Assembly (NCBI GenBank): GCA_947383005.1
Contig: CANDBT010000032.1
Span: 1 to 52,833 of the forward strand
Direction of reading: 5' to 3'
DNA: 52,833 bases
From: an uncultured bacterium
Lineage (GTDB): Bacteria > Bacillota > Clostridia > Lachnospirales > Lachnospiraceae
Of the stretch, positions 8,119 through 16,763 are shown in pieces. The notes under the pieces were generated by a model. It did no database searches. It was not told the origin of the DNA and was given only the letters and a program-made list of their open reading frames with translations. Position 1 is the first letter of the stretch, and the number at the start of each line of letters is the position of its first letter. The translations under genes were made by a program, and so were the position numbers.

Positions 8119-10740
8119 TTATTTACCGTAATAAGCCCTCAGATACATTTCTTTAATTTCGCTCATCAGCGGATATCTCGGGTTGGCGCCGGTACACTGG
8201 TCATCAAACGCATCCTCGACCATCTGATCAAGATTATCCAGGAATTTCTGCTCATCAACACCATAATCCTTAATACATTTCTTGATGCCGACTCTCTCTT
8301 TCAGCTCGTTGATCTTGTCAATAAACAGATCCAGGGTTTCCTGGTCATCCTTGCCGCATACGCCGCAGAAATGGGCACACTCTGCATAGCGAGCCAGGGT
8401 ATGAGGATATTGATACTGAGAGAACGTACCCATCTTAGGCGGAACCTCTACCGCATTGAAGCGCAGCACCTCACAAATCAGCAGGGCATTGGCTACGCCA
8501 TGGGGAAGGTGATGGTATGCACCCAGCTTATGTGCCATGGAGTGGCAGACGCCTAAGAATGCGTTGGCAAATGCCATACCTGCCATGCAGGAAGCGTCAG
8601 CCATTTTTTCCCTGGCAACCGGGTCATTAGCGCCATTCTCATAGGCTCTCGGCAAGTAATCAAATACACCCTTCATCGCCTTCAAAGCAAGACCATCAGT
8701 ATAATCGGTAGCCATAATGGAAGCGTATGCCTCCAACGCATGCGTTAAGGCATCTACACCGGAAGCGCTGGTCAGGCCTTTAGGCTGATTCATCATATTG
8801 TCCGCGTCGATAATCGCCATGTTCGGCAGCAACTCGTAATCCGCCAACGGATACTTGGTTCCGGTTCTGTCATCGGTAATTACCGCGAAAGGCGTAACCT
8901 CGGAACCTGTACCGGAAGATGTGGGAATTGCCACAAAGTAAGCTTTCTCGCCCATCTTCGGGAAGGTATAAATCCTCTTGCGGATATCCATAAAGCGCAT
9001 AGCCAGATCCAGGAAATCTACATCCGGATGCTCGTACAGTACCCACATGATCTTGCCCGCATCCATTGCGGAACCACCGCCCAAAGCGATAATACAATCC
9101 GGTTCAAAAGCGGACATAGCCTTGGCGCCTGCCAGTGCGGAGCTTAAGTTCGGATCGGGAGCAACCTCAAAGAAGCAGGTATGCTGAATACCCATCTCAT
9201 CTAATTTTTCCTCGATTGGCTTCACATAGCCATTCTTGTACAGGAAGGAATCGGTAACGATAAAGCACTTCTTTTTGCCCATCACGGTTCCCAACTCATC
9301 CAACGCTACAGGCATACATCCCTTCTTGAAGTATACCTTCTGGGGCGCCCTGAACCACAACATATTTTCTCTCCTCTCAGCCACAGTCTTAATGTTAATC
9401 AAATGCTTTACGCCTACATTCTCCGAAACGGAGTTGCCGCCCCAGGAACCGCATCCCAAAGTCAGGGACGGAATTACTTTGAAGTTGTAAAGATCACCGA
9501 TACCGCCATGGGAAGAAGGAGTATTAATGACAATACGGCAGGTTTTCATTGCTGCTGCATGTTTTAAAATCTTTTCTTTCTGAGCCGGATGGATATACAG
9601 GGAAGCCGTATGGCCATAACCGCCGTCTGCTACCAGACGCTCGGCTTTTGCCAACGCATCATCAAAATCAACCGCATGGTACATTGCCAAAACAGGAGAC
9701 AGCTTCTCATGGGCGAATTCTTCAGAAATATCAACGGATTCAACCTCGCCAATCAAAATCTTAGTTGCTTCCGGGACATCTACTCCGGACAGCTTGGCAA
9801 TCGTATAAGCTGATTGTCCTACAATTTTAGCATTTAACGCGCCATTAATCAAGATCGTATGGCGTACCTTATCCAGCTCGTCGTCCTTCAGGAAATAACA
9901 GCCTCTGTACTGGAATTCCTTCTTTACTTCATCATAGATATCTCCCACCACAGTCACCGACTGCTCGGAAGCGCAGATCATACCATTATCAAAAGTCTTG
10001 GAATGGATAACCGAGTTTACCGCCAGCTTGATATCTGCCGTATCGTCAATAATAACCGGTGTATTTCCCGCACCTACGCCCAACGCTGGTTTTCCTGAAG
10101 AATAAGCAGCTTTGACCATACCAGGACCACCCGTGGCCAGGATAATATCCGAATCCCTCATTACTTCATTCGTCAGCTCCAAGCTGGGCACATCAATCCA
10201 ACTGATGATATTTTTCGGCGCACCAGCGGCAACCGCGGCATCTAACACGGTTTTTGCTGCGGCAATTGTACAGTTTTTCGCACGGGGATGGGGGCTGATA
10301 ATAATCGCATTTCTGGTTTTTAAGCAAATCAGCGTTTTGAAAATAGCTGTAGAAGTGGGATTGGTTGTAGGGATAACTGCGGCTACCAGCCCAATAGGCT
10401 CGGCAATCTTCTTGATGCCATAAGCTGCGTCTTCTTCGATCACGCCGCAAGTCTTGGTGTTTCTGTAAGTGTTGTAGATATACTCCGAGGCATAGTGGTT
10501 CTTAATTACCTTATCCTCTACAATACCCATACCGGTTTCCTTTACAGCCATTTTAGCCAAGGGAATCCTTGCCTTGTTTGCCGCCATTGCAGCCGCAAAA
10601 AAGATTTTGTCCACCTGCTCCTGACTGTAGGTAGCAAAAATCTTCTGAGCCTCCCGCATCTCCTTCATACGGGCTTGCAGCGCATCTACATTATCAATAA
10701 TATTCTGCTCCGCTACTGCTTCGTTGGTCAATGTTGCCAT
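8119..10740 (-). CDS. adhE: Bifunctional acetaldehyde-CoA/alcohol dehydrogenase AdhE
   Basis: This 873-residue protein is the usual length for AdhE. The N-terminal half is a CoA-acylating aldehyde dehydrogenase with catalytic Cys256 in NGMICASEQ and the loop GVGAGNTPV. The C-terminal half (from about 450) is an iron-dependent alcohol dehydrogenase with GGGSAMDAGK for NAD and the metal-binding His cluster in MAHKLGAYHHLPHG. It reduces acetyl-CoA to ethanol in two NADH-consuming steps, regenerating NAD during fermentation; AdhE commonly forms filaments (spirosomes). An AGGAGG site precedes the ATG. The promoter at 10858-10886 and overlapping Rex-like operators at 10823-10852 point to control by the NADH/NAD ratio. 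Confidence 0.97.
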   Translation of the reverse strand: MATLTNEAVAEQNIIDNVDALQARMKEMREAQKIFATYSQEQVDKIFFAAAMAANKARIPLAKMAVKETGMGIVEDKVIKNHYASEYIYNTYRNTKTCGVIEEDAAYGIKKIAEPIGLVAAVIPTTNPTSTAIFKTLICLKTRNAIIISPHPRAKNCTIAAAKTVLDAAVAAGAPKNIISWIDVPSLELTNEVMRDSDIILATGGPGMVKAAYSSGKPALGVGAGNTPVIIDDTADIKLAVNSVIHSKTFDNGMICASEQSVTVVGDIYDEVKKEFQYRGCYFLKDDELDKVRHTILINGALNAKIVGQSAYTIAKLSGVDVPEATKILIGEVESVDISEEFAHEKLSPVLAMYHAVDFDDALAKAERLVADGGYGHTASLYIHPAQKEKILKHAAAMKTCRIVINTPSSHGGIGDLYNFKVIPSLTLGCGSWGGNSVSENVGVKHLINIKTVAERRENMLWFRAPQKVYFKKGCMPVALDELGTVMGKKKCFIVTDSFLYKNGYVKPIEEKLDEMGIQHTCFFEVAPDPNLSSALAGAKAMSAFEPDCIIALGGGSAMDAGKIMWVLYEHPDVDFLDLAMRFMDIRKRIYTFPKMGEKAYFVAIPTSSGTGSEVTPFAVITDDRTGTKYPLADYELLPNMAIIDADNMMNQPKGLTSASGVDALTHALEAYASIMATDYTDGLALKAMKGVFDYLPRAYENGANDPVAREKMADASCMAGMAFANAFLGVCHSMAHKLGAYHHLPHGVANALLICEVLRFNAVEVPPKMGTFSQYQYPHTLARYAECAHFCGVCGKDDQETLDLFIDKINELKERVGIKKCIKDYGVDEQKFLDNLDQMVEDAFDDQCTGANPRYPLMSEIKEMYLRAYYGK

Positions 10741-10822
10741 CCTTTTTTTCCTCCTGTTTTAGATTTGTTGGTTGGTTGATTAGATTTTTTCGCATTGTTA
10801 CGGGCGATTCGCCAAAATCAAC

Positions 10823-10852
10823 GTTAAAAAATTAACGTTAATTTTTTAACAA
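10823..10852. promoter_or_regulatory. Overlapping Rex-like operators at adhE
   Basis: GTTAATTTTTTAACAA (10837-10852) and GTTAAAAAATTAAC (10823-10836) each match the Rex pattern TTGTTAA-N4-TTAACAA and together form a 28-bp perfect palindrome just downstream of the -10 box. Rex is a known redox repressor of adhE in Firmicutes; its gene is not in this window. Confidence 0.75.
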
Positions 10853-10857
10853 TTATT

Positions 10858-10886
10858 ATTATATATCTATCTTTCCCAAATGTCAA
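10858..10886 (-). promoter_or_regulatory. adhE promoter
   Basis: Minus-strand TTGACA (10886-10881), exactly 17 bp, TATAAT (10863-10858): a consensus sigma-A promoter about 115 bp before adhE. The rest of 10741-11188 is AT-rich leader and upstream sequence plus the hairpin element at 11059-11156. Confidence 0.85.
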
Positions 10887-11058
10887 GAAAAAAATTTAAT
10901 TTTAGCAAAATATTAGCGCCGAAAACTATCAGCTATTTTTAAGAAATTTTGTATATTATTACCAATATGTTAAAACAGCCAATTTTCTTGCAGCCTGCAT
11001 ACGGTGACATGTATATGATGACAGCATCTGCCTTCCATGCGCAGGCCTGAGTATAAAA

Positions 11059-11156
11059 GGGGCTGTTGTAAAATTCAGTGTTTCTACAATATATGGCAGA
11101 AGCTTTTTAGTTTCTATGCTATATATTGTATAAATCTGCTATTTTGCAACAGCCCC
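11059..11156. repeat. 98-bp MITE-like hairpin element
   Basis: GGGGCTGTTGTAAAA (11059-11073) pairs with TTTTGCAACAGCCCC (11142-11156); inside, CAATATAT pairs with ATATATTG. No open frame. The same GGGGCTGTTGCAAA arm forms a short terminator at 20364-20396. Read on the minus strand it follows the gene at 11189-12271 and may terminate it. Confidence 0.6.
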
Positions 11157-11188
11157 TCTTCTATGGCAACGGTTCGGGCAAGTATCTT

Positions 11189-12271
11189 CTATGACTGTAT
11201 ATCTATGGCGGCCGGCTGCTTCCTCCCCAGCAAATTCGACCACATTTTTTCCATCCGATTAAAAATTCCTCCTGTTTCTTCCACAGCGCGCTGGCGAACC
11301 GTCTGCTTTTCGCTGCCTTTCGTCACATAATCCAAAAACGTGCTTTGTATCTGTTTCCAAATATTATTCCAATCCACCGTTGGTTGTTTTATCTGGCCAA
11401 TCAGGGAGGTGATTTCCGATTGGTACTTGTCTTCCTCCTCCTCGCTGTGCGTCACATCAACCAAATACCGGGAAGCTTCCAGCGTATCTGCATTAGCCAT
11501 CTGCAAACTCGGCAGTCTATGCGGCCGCGGCACATAATTTTTCCGTGCCAGATCAAGACCCTCCTCTGCCGACCGATAACCTTTCATCATTTCCAGGTTA
11601 TGATCATAAAAACGGCTGATAAGCTGGTCAAACTCTTTTTTCAATCCCTCGTCCTCAATATAATTCTCACTGTAATAATGAAGCGCTTCTGTAGCTGATT
11701 CCAATTCCAGCCGCATCGCATGGGAACCCATCTTTACCGGATTGAAACTACCCATTACGAAACTGCAATATGGACTGTCAAAAGAAACCATCCTTTTGTC
11801 TACTACCTGATAAAGATTGAAGCCATCCAGACAACTGGTAATATTTCTTAAATCCCCATCTGAACTGCTGGCCTCGGACATGGTTTTATCATCATAAAAA
11901 CCGTTATTATATAAAAATTTACTGAATACCAACCACTGCTGCCCTACATTTCCCATAAAAGGATCATCAGGATTGAGCTTCTGCAGTTCCTGGCCAAACT
12001 TAGCATTCTGTTTGGCTATCTCCTCTTCGACATCGAAAGATTCCAGCTCCACAATCTGGTCACTGATATGGAACCCCCTGCCTTCTTCAGAAATCGTGGC
12101 ATAGTCATAATCCTCGCCAAACAGCTTGTACTTTACTGCTGCTTCATTCATTCCGGAAACAATCTGCGCCTTCTGCTTTTCTGTCAGCTCGTAAACTCCT
12201 CTTTTCTCGCCATTCTGAATCCTTTTTGCATCATATGCTCCAACGTACAAAAAATCATTGCCTATCCTCAT
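11189..12271 (-). CDS. Unrecognised cytoplasmic protein
   Basis: This encodes 360 residues, rich in charged and aromatic residues, without signal peptide or membrane segment. I recognise no family. The N-terminus (MRIGNDFLYVGAYDAKRI) is short and soluble; a segment around residues 200-250 has helical, acidic character (ALHYYSENYIEDEGLKKEF), and the last 60 residues are amphipathic and basic. The length and even codon use argue for a real gene rather than a chance frame. Neighbours are the adhE promoter region downstream and a broken DacF-like gene upstream, which give no clear hint. It stands alone on the minus strand and may use the 98-bp hairpin at 11059-11156 as terminator. Confidence 0.7.
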   Translation of the reverse strand: MRIGNDFLYVGAYDAKRIQNGEKRGVYELTEKQKAQIVSGMNEAAVKYKLFGEDYDYATISEEGRGFHISDQIVELESFDVEEEIAKQNAKFGQELQKLNPDDPFMGNVGQQWLVFSKFLYNNGFYDDKTMSEASSSDGDLRNITSCLDGFNLYQVVDKRMVSFDSPYCSFVMGSFNPVKMGSHAMRLELESATEALHYYSENYIEDEGLKKEFDQLISRFYDHNLEMMKGYRSAEEGLDLARKNYVPRPHRLPSLQMANADTLEASRYLVDVTHSEEEEDKYQSEITSLIGQIKQPTVDWNNIWKQIQSTFLDYVTKGSEKQTVRQRAVEETGGIFNRMEKMWSNLLGRKQPAAIDIQS

Positions 12272-12456
12272 GCTGTCAACCTCCTCGCCGCAGGCTCTGT
12301 TCCCTCAGTTGCCGGCTGATAAAAGCGCATATTTCTGCGCCATAAGTCTGGCGGAACAATCCGTATTTTCCGCCGTCTGAACCCTTATGCCTTCTTATAA
12401 ATATATCGGCTGATGCCAAAAAATCATAAACCGCTCATGCAAATTATCCGTTTAAT

Positions 12457-12532
12457 CGAGTAGGGGGCTACTTCCCCTACTCGCCGCGCCGGGCGCCCGT
12501 CAGCTTTAGCTGACATCTTCCTTGGAGTGCCC
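12457..12532 (+). repeat. C-type hairpin element, copy 3
   Basis: CGAGTAGGGG.../CCCCTACTCG, then a second hairpin with the novel inner stem GTCAGC(TTTA)GCTGAC and loop ATCTTCC closed by GGGC/GCCC. It is read antisense within the tail of the broken DacF-like gene. Confidence 0.75.
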
Positions 12533-12544
12533 ATGTGCATAAAC

Positions 12545-12640
12545 ATTACTGTCCACAGGTATCCTGTAAACATAATTGTATACGCCTGATTACCAGTTGC
12601 CTGCGGCAAAGAGGCATATTTACGTCCTGTTATCACAGCA
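12545..12640 (-). repeat. B-type element, truncated copy 2
   Basis: ATTACTGTCCACAGG begins a degenerate B-type copy with GTTGCC/GGCAAA and TATACGCC/GGCATATT stems. The CCATGGCTAATCA hairpin end is missing. Its inner boundary coincides with the point where DacF homology stops. Confidence 0.75.
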
Positions 12641-13256
12641 CCCTCCAAAAACACCTGAGAACCGCCCATAGACTTCGCATAAGCACTGGTCACCACTTCG
12701 TCGTCCATTTTAATTTTCCCCGAATCGATGGCATCAAAAATCAAAATTAACGTCATAATCTTGGTTATGCTGGCAGGGCTTCGCTGTTTATCTGCATTTT
12801 TCTCATAAATCACCTGACCGGTAGAAGCTTCCATAAGCAGCGCGCTGGGCGCTGAGATTTCCGGCCCTTCCGGAATTTCATTGGCTGTCTCTTCCTCAAG
12901 TCCTGCCTCTACTGACGCACGGGCAGCACCGGCCTCTGCAGAAACGGGAGCAGCTTCCGCCAGTGCAGGCACGGCTTCATCCGATATGGGGGCCGCTTCT
13001 GCTTCTGCCGATGCCAAAACAGCTTCCTGGCTCTCCGGCGCCATATCCTCCATTCTCCAAATATCCCGCAGCATACCTGGCTGCTCCGGCGCTGCCAGTG
13101 ATAATAGCAATCCTGCTCCTAACGCAACCAAACTCTTTTTCATTATCCATTCCTCATTTTTTTCTTCTCTATATTTAATGTATGGCTATTTTTTCAAATC
13201 TATGTTATGATGTTAGAGTTGAACATCCTGCGGATGTTTATCGCCTTAAAAACAAT

Positions 13257-13332
13257 CGAGTAGGGAAGATTTTCCCCTATTCACCGCGCGACCCGCACGC
13301 CGCTTTAGCAGCATATTCCTCTGTGTGGGCCT
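13257..13332 (+). repeat. C-type hairpin element, copy 4
   Basis: CGAGTAGGGAA.../TTCCCCTATTC, then ACCCGCAC/GTGTGGGC enclosing GCCGC(TTTA)GCAGC and loop ATATTCCTCT. It fills most of the gap between the divergent DacF-like and deacetylase genes. Confidence 0.75.
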
Positions 13333-13425
13333 GTGCATACAAAATCTGCCCTGTCAGGCTGTTTAAAAACAGAAACCGAAAAACTTTTAATCAATTATTC
13401 TTTTAATATACGGAGTATTTTCAAT

Positions 13426-14892
13426 ATGTATGAACATAATCATCCCCGCTACAATCATCACCACTATAACCATCAACATCGTCATCCTTTCAGACGGGCT
13501 GTCACGCTTATCGGCTGTCTGATTTTAATTGGCGCAGGCAGCACCGGCCTGGTATTTTTCAGTAAAAAGTTCCTGATGCCTGCCGAAGATCCCCAAAACG
13601 TCTCTATTGTCATTGAACAACCCCAATCGGAAAACCTCCCATCCTCAGAGGATGGATCTTCCCAACTTTCACCGGAGGTAATCCTGACGGATTCTCCCCT
13701 CGGGCAATTGCTGGCCCAGGCCAACCTGCTGGCCATGCAGTATGATTATGATGGTGCTATCGCTCTGCTCAAAGGCGACAGCCAATATGCCGACGACCAA
13801 TCAGTGGCGGCTGTCATCTCTGAATACGAATCCATAAAATCCACACTGGTGGAAGCAAAAATCAGTGAAATCACCCATGTGTTTTTTCACTCCCTTGTTA
13901 TGGATACCAGCAAAGCTTTTGACGGCGACCACGATTCTTTTGGCTATAACCAGGTTATGACTACCGTCGGCGAATTCGAAAAAATCCTGCAATCAATGTA
14001 TGACAAGGGGTTCGTGCTGGTACGTCTTCATGACATGGCCTATGAAACTGCCGACGAAAACGGCAATATGATCATGAAACCTGGTTCTATCCTGCTGCCG
14101 GAAGGGAAAATCCCTTTTGTCATGTCCCAGGATGACGTTTGCTATTATCCTTACATGGCAGATGACGGCTTTGCTACCCGCATGATTATCGGAGAAGACG
14201 GAAAACCCACCTGCGAAATGCGCATAGACAAGGATACAACCCTGGTTGGTTCTTATGACCTGGTCCCTCTCTTGGAAGATTTTATCCAAAAACATCCGGA
14301 TTTCTCCTACAAGGGCGCCAGGGCAGTCATTGCTTTCACCGGTTATGAGGGTATTCTCGGATATCGGACTGCGGAAAAATACGCAGATGACCCCAATTAT
14401 GATTATGAACAGGAACGGCAGGAGGCCGCCAAAGTAGCCCAATGCTTAAGGGACAATGGCTGGGAGCTGGCCTCCCACAGTTGGGGGCATTTAAATATGG
14501 GAACGATTGAATGGGAACGATTTGCCGCAGACACGGACAATTGGGAAGCCCAGGTAGAAACCCTGATCGGCCCTACGGATATTATCCTTTTCCCCTTCGG
14601 GGCCGATATCAATGACTGGCACCCTTACACACTGGAAAATGAACGGTTCGTTTATCTGCATAAAGCCGGTTTCCGCTACTTCTGCAATGTGGATTCCAAC
14701 CAGCACTGGATTCAGTTTGGGGAAGATCATATCCGCCAGGGACGCCGGAACTTGGACGGATACCGAATGTGGAAGGATATCACAGCAGAAAGTGAAGGCC
14801 GCGAGCGAAAGCTGGCAGACCTTTTCCGTGCGGAAGAGGTATTTGACCCGGCCAGGCCCACGCCTGTCCCGGAAATGGACGGGGGGACGTAA
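13426..14892 (+). CDS. Membrane-anchored polysaccharide deacetylase (NodB-like)
   Basis: Starting at 13426 this is 488 residues. The N-terminus is His-rich (MYEHNHPRYNHHHYNHQHRH), followed by a membrane helix (about 27-47) that would place the rest outside the cell. The C-terminal part has the NodB fold: Asp236-Asp237 in MSQDDVCYY fits motif 1, and HSWGH (His351, His355) is the metal-binding motif 2. Such enzymes remove acetyl groups from peptidoglycan or surface glycans. Residues 95-200 are helical and may be a spacer. The start is chosen because GGAG precedes it and the upstream frame runs through a C-type repeat. The His-rich tract could bind metal, which is inference. It converges on the amidase gene across a shared terminator. 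Confidence 0.87.
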   Translation: MYEHNHPRYNHHHYNHQHRHPFRRAVTLIGCLILIGAGSTGLVFFSKKFLMPAEDPQNVSIVIEQPQSENLPSSEDGSSQLSPEVILTDSPLGQLLAQANLLAMQYDYDGAIALLKGDSQYADDQSVAAVISEYESIKSTLVEAKISEITHVFFHSLVMDTSKAFDGDHDSFGYNQVMTTVGEFEKILQSMYDKGFVLVRLHDMAYETADENGNMIMKPGSILLPEGKIPFVMSQDDVCYYPYMADDGFATRMIIGEDGKPTCEMRIDKDTTLVGSYDLVPLLEDFIQKHPDFSYKGARAVIAFTGYEGILGYRTAEKYADDPNYDYEQERQEAAKVAQCLRDNGWELASHSWGHLNMGTIEWERFAADTDNWEAQVETLIGPTDIILFPFGADINDWHPYTLENERFVYLHKAGFRYFCNVDSNQHWIQFGEDHIRQGRRNLDGYRMWKDITAESEGRERKLADLFRAEEVFDPARPTPVPEMDGGT

Positions 14893-14903
14893 TCGAATGT
14901 TAT

Positions 14904-14946
14904 CTTTTCCGCCCAATCATGCCATGCCGCTGATCGGGCGGAAAAG
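14904..14946. terminator. Bidirectional terminator
   Basis: CTTTTCCGCCC pairs with GGGCGGAAAAG; it serves the convergent deacetylase and amidase genes. Confidence 0.85.
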
Positions 14947-14958
14947 GATTATACTGGC

Positions 14959-15738
14959 TTAAGTATTTGCTTCCTCACGGACCATATAGGTATTATACCC
15001 GTAATTCCGCAAAGTTTGCTCCATCCGTGCCGCATTATCCAAATTTAAAAATGCGCCTGCCCGGACTTTATAATAGCCGTCATCCGCCACTACAAACCCC
15101 GGGAATCCTTGGCTATGCAGTTGCGCTACCAACTGATCCGCCATTTGCTTATCGGGAAATGCCCCTACCTGAATCTGATAATATTCAGGTTCCCTGTCTT
15201 CCTGACGGATCGTATTCAAAACTCCGTCGGCAATGGCTTGGGCAATGTGTTCAAAATGTGCGTCAAAATACCGATTGTCTGCCGGATTATCAATAAATCC
15301 GGCTTCTACCAATACTGCCGGCATTTGAGTTCTCCGCAGTACGATAATACCTGGCCGTTCACTAATGCCCAAATCGGCGAAACCAGCCTCACTAAGGGCT
15401 TGATTAATATTTTGTGCCATCAACCCGGCTGCTCCCGTATTTTCATATACCAGGCTTAATGCCCCGGAAGCTGTTCCGGGAACCGGCATAGCATTTCGGT
15501 GGATAGACAGAAAATAATCTGCATCTGATCTATTGGCAATCTGTGCCTTCTCCAACGGGCTTTGATAAATATCCGTCACCCGGGTATACATTACCTCCAC
15601 GCCGTTTTTGCTTAAAATCTGCCCTACAGCAAGCGCCAGGCGCAAATTGTCGTTTTTTTCCTGACGGCCTTCAAATATGGCGCCCGGTTCCTGGCCGCCA
15701 TGGCCTGCATCAATAATTACTTTTCTTACTTCAGCCAA
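14959..15738 (-). CDS. N-acetylmuramoyl-L-alanine amidase with SPOR domain
   Basis: This 259-residue protein has an Amidase_3 domain (about 5-175): DAGHGG with the zinc His, a metal-site Glu after it, SIHRNA with the second His, and VEAGFIDN with the catalytic Glu. A SPOR peptidoglycan-binding domain (about 187-257, YYQIQVGAFPDKQMADQL) recognises denuded glycan, typical at division septa or in spores. No signal peptide is visible, so export is uncertain. The start is TTG at 15738, chosen because AAGGAG stands 7 bases upstream. That site is inside the stem of a hairpin (15743-15790), which could limit translation. It lies downstream of dapF. Confidence 0.9.
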   Translation of the reverse strand: MAEVRKVIIDAGHGGQEPGAIFEGRQEKNDNLRLALAVGQILSKNGVEVMYTRVTDIYQSPLEKAQIANRSDADYFLSIHRNAMPVPGTASGALSLVYENTGAAGLMAQNINQALSEAGFADLGISERPGIIVLRRTQMPAVLVEAGFIDNPADNRYFDAHFEHIAQAIADGVLNTIRQEDREPEYYQIQVGAFPDKQMADQLVAQLHSQGFPGFVVADDGYYKVRAGAFLNLDNAARMEQTLRNYGYNTYMVREEANT

Positions 15739-15742
15739 AATA

Positions 15743-15790
15743 AAACTCCTTCCGCATACAGCTCTCTATTACCGTATGCACAAGGAGTTT
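15743..15790 (-). terminator. Hairpin holding the amidase ribosome binding site
   Basis: AAACTCCTT and GCATAC pair with GTATGC and AAGGAGTTT; on the minus strand a T-rich run follows. It may terminate dapF transcripts and also hide the amidase AAGGAG site. The gap to dapF also holds an 18-bp imperfect tandem repeat (15853-15905, unit CTGCCYGCRCCGGAYAAG). Confidence 0.6.
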
Positions 15791-15911
15791 GTCCGTTGCC
15801 TGACTGACACGTTCATTTAAAAACCGCCGTTTTCACATAATATTTTCTGCCTGCGCCAGACAAGCTGCCCGCGCCGGATAAGCTGCCTGCACCGGACAAG
15901 GAACACCGGCT

Positions 15912-16712
15912 TTAAAAGAAAATCTCTCCCTGAAATACCTCTGCCGCCGGTCCGGTCATATACGCATGGCCATTTTGCCGATTCCAATAAATCTGCAGTT
16001 TTCCGCCCTTAAGCCAGACTTCCGTCCTGTCTTCAATCAATCCCAGCATTATGCCAGCGACCACGCTGGCCGTTGCGCCAGTGCCACATGCCAATGTTTC
16101 TCCACTGCCTCTTTCCCACACCCGCATCTGAATATGGCTCCGGTCATTTACCCGGACGAATTCCGTATTTACCCGATCGGGAAACCGGGGATGATTTTCA
16201 AACTCCGGGCCGATTTTATCGAGTTCCAGCCCGTCTATCTGATCGCAAAAATAAACCGCATGGGGATTTCCCATATCAATGCCTACAAACTCCCGTTCCC
16301 TGCCGCCTACTAAGATTTTTTCCGGAAGCTGGCTGGTCAGCTTCGGCGCCCCCATATCAACGGTTACCGATATCACCTTTTCCTCCCGAACCTGCATATC
16401 CAGCGTCTTGATTCCCGCTAAAGTCTCTACGGTAATATGCGTCCGTTTCACGATCCCGTGATCATAGACATATTTCCCTACGCAGCGGATCCCGTTACCG
16501 CACATGGCGCCCTCGCTTCCGTCTTCGTTGAACATCCTCATCCGGCAGTCGGCAATATCCGAAGGACAAATCAAAATCAGCCCGTCGGAACCAATGCCAA
16601 AATGACGGTCACTGACTAAACGAGCCACCCGCCCTGGCTCCTCTATCTTTTCTTCAAAACAATTGACATATATGTAATCATTGCCAAGCCCCTGCATCTT
16701 TGTAAATCTCAT
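15912..16712 (-). CDS. dapF: Diaminopimelate epimerase
   Basis: This 266-residue enzyme interconverts LL- and meso-diaminopimelate, the last steps of lysine and peptidoglycan precursor synthesis in the cytoplasm. The two catalytic cysteines are visible in MCGNGIRC (Cys71) and ACGTGATAS near residue 211. The N-terminal MQGLGNDY and the GSEGAMCGNG context are diagnostic. Length is normal for the family. The ATG follows a GAGATGAT purine run. It is followed by the amidase gene, so wall precursor synthesis and wall cutting are neighbours, and preceded by the ANTAR regulator, all on the minus strand. Confidence 0.96.
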   Translation of the reverse strand: MRFTKMQGLGNDYIYVNCFEEKIEEPGRVARLVSDRHFGIGSDGLILICPSDIADCRMRMFNEDGSEGAMCGNGIRCVGKYVYDHGIVKRTHITVETLAGIKTLDMQVREEKVISVTVDMGAPKLTSQLPEKILVGGREREFVGIDMGNPHAVYFCDQIDGLELDKIGPEFENHPRFPDRVNTEFVRVNDRSHIQMRVWERGSGETLACGTGATASVVAGIMLGLIEDRTEVWLKGGKLQIYWNRQNGHAYMTGPAAEVFQGEIFF

Positions 16713-16763
16713 ATCATCTCTCCATTCCCGTCGGCAATGCTGCCACCGCCCATTCTTCCATTG

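Larger units (their letters stand above)
12424..13143 (-). pseudogene. D-alanyl-D-alanine carboxypeptidase (DacF/PBP5-like), truncated
   Basis: The frame starts with a signal-peptide-like segment (MKKSLVALGAGLLLSLA), an Ala/Glu low-complexity stretch (about 40-90) and the start of a penicillin-binding transpeptidase fold. ALLMEASTGQVIYEKNADK is followed by the catalytic SITK (Ser125, Lys128) and SAYAKSMGGSQVFLE, typical of DacF/PBP5 enzymes that trim peptidoglycan stem peptides. Homology ends at about residue 167 (base 12642). The remaining 72 codons are translated B- and C-type repeat sequence. The SxN and KTG motifs are missing, so the enzyme cannot work. The break lies exactly at a repeat boundary, indicating insertion or repeat-driven deletion. 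The ATG at 13143 follows GAGGAATGG. Confidence 0.8.

Noticed and set aside
12457-12642. The tail of the DacF-like frame as a novel protein domain
   Set aside because: It is translated B- and C-type repeat sequence.
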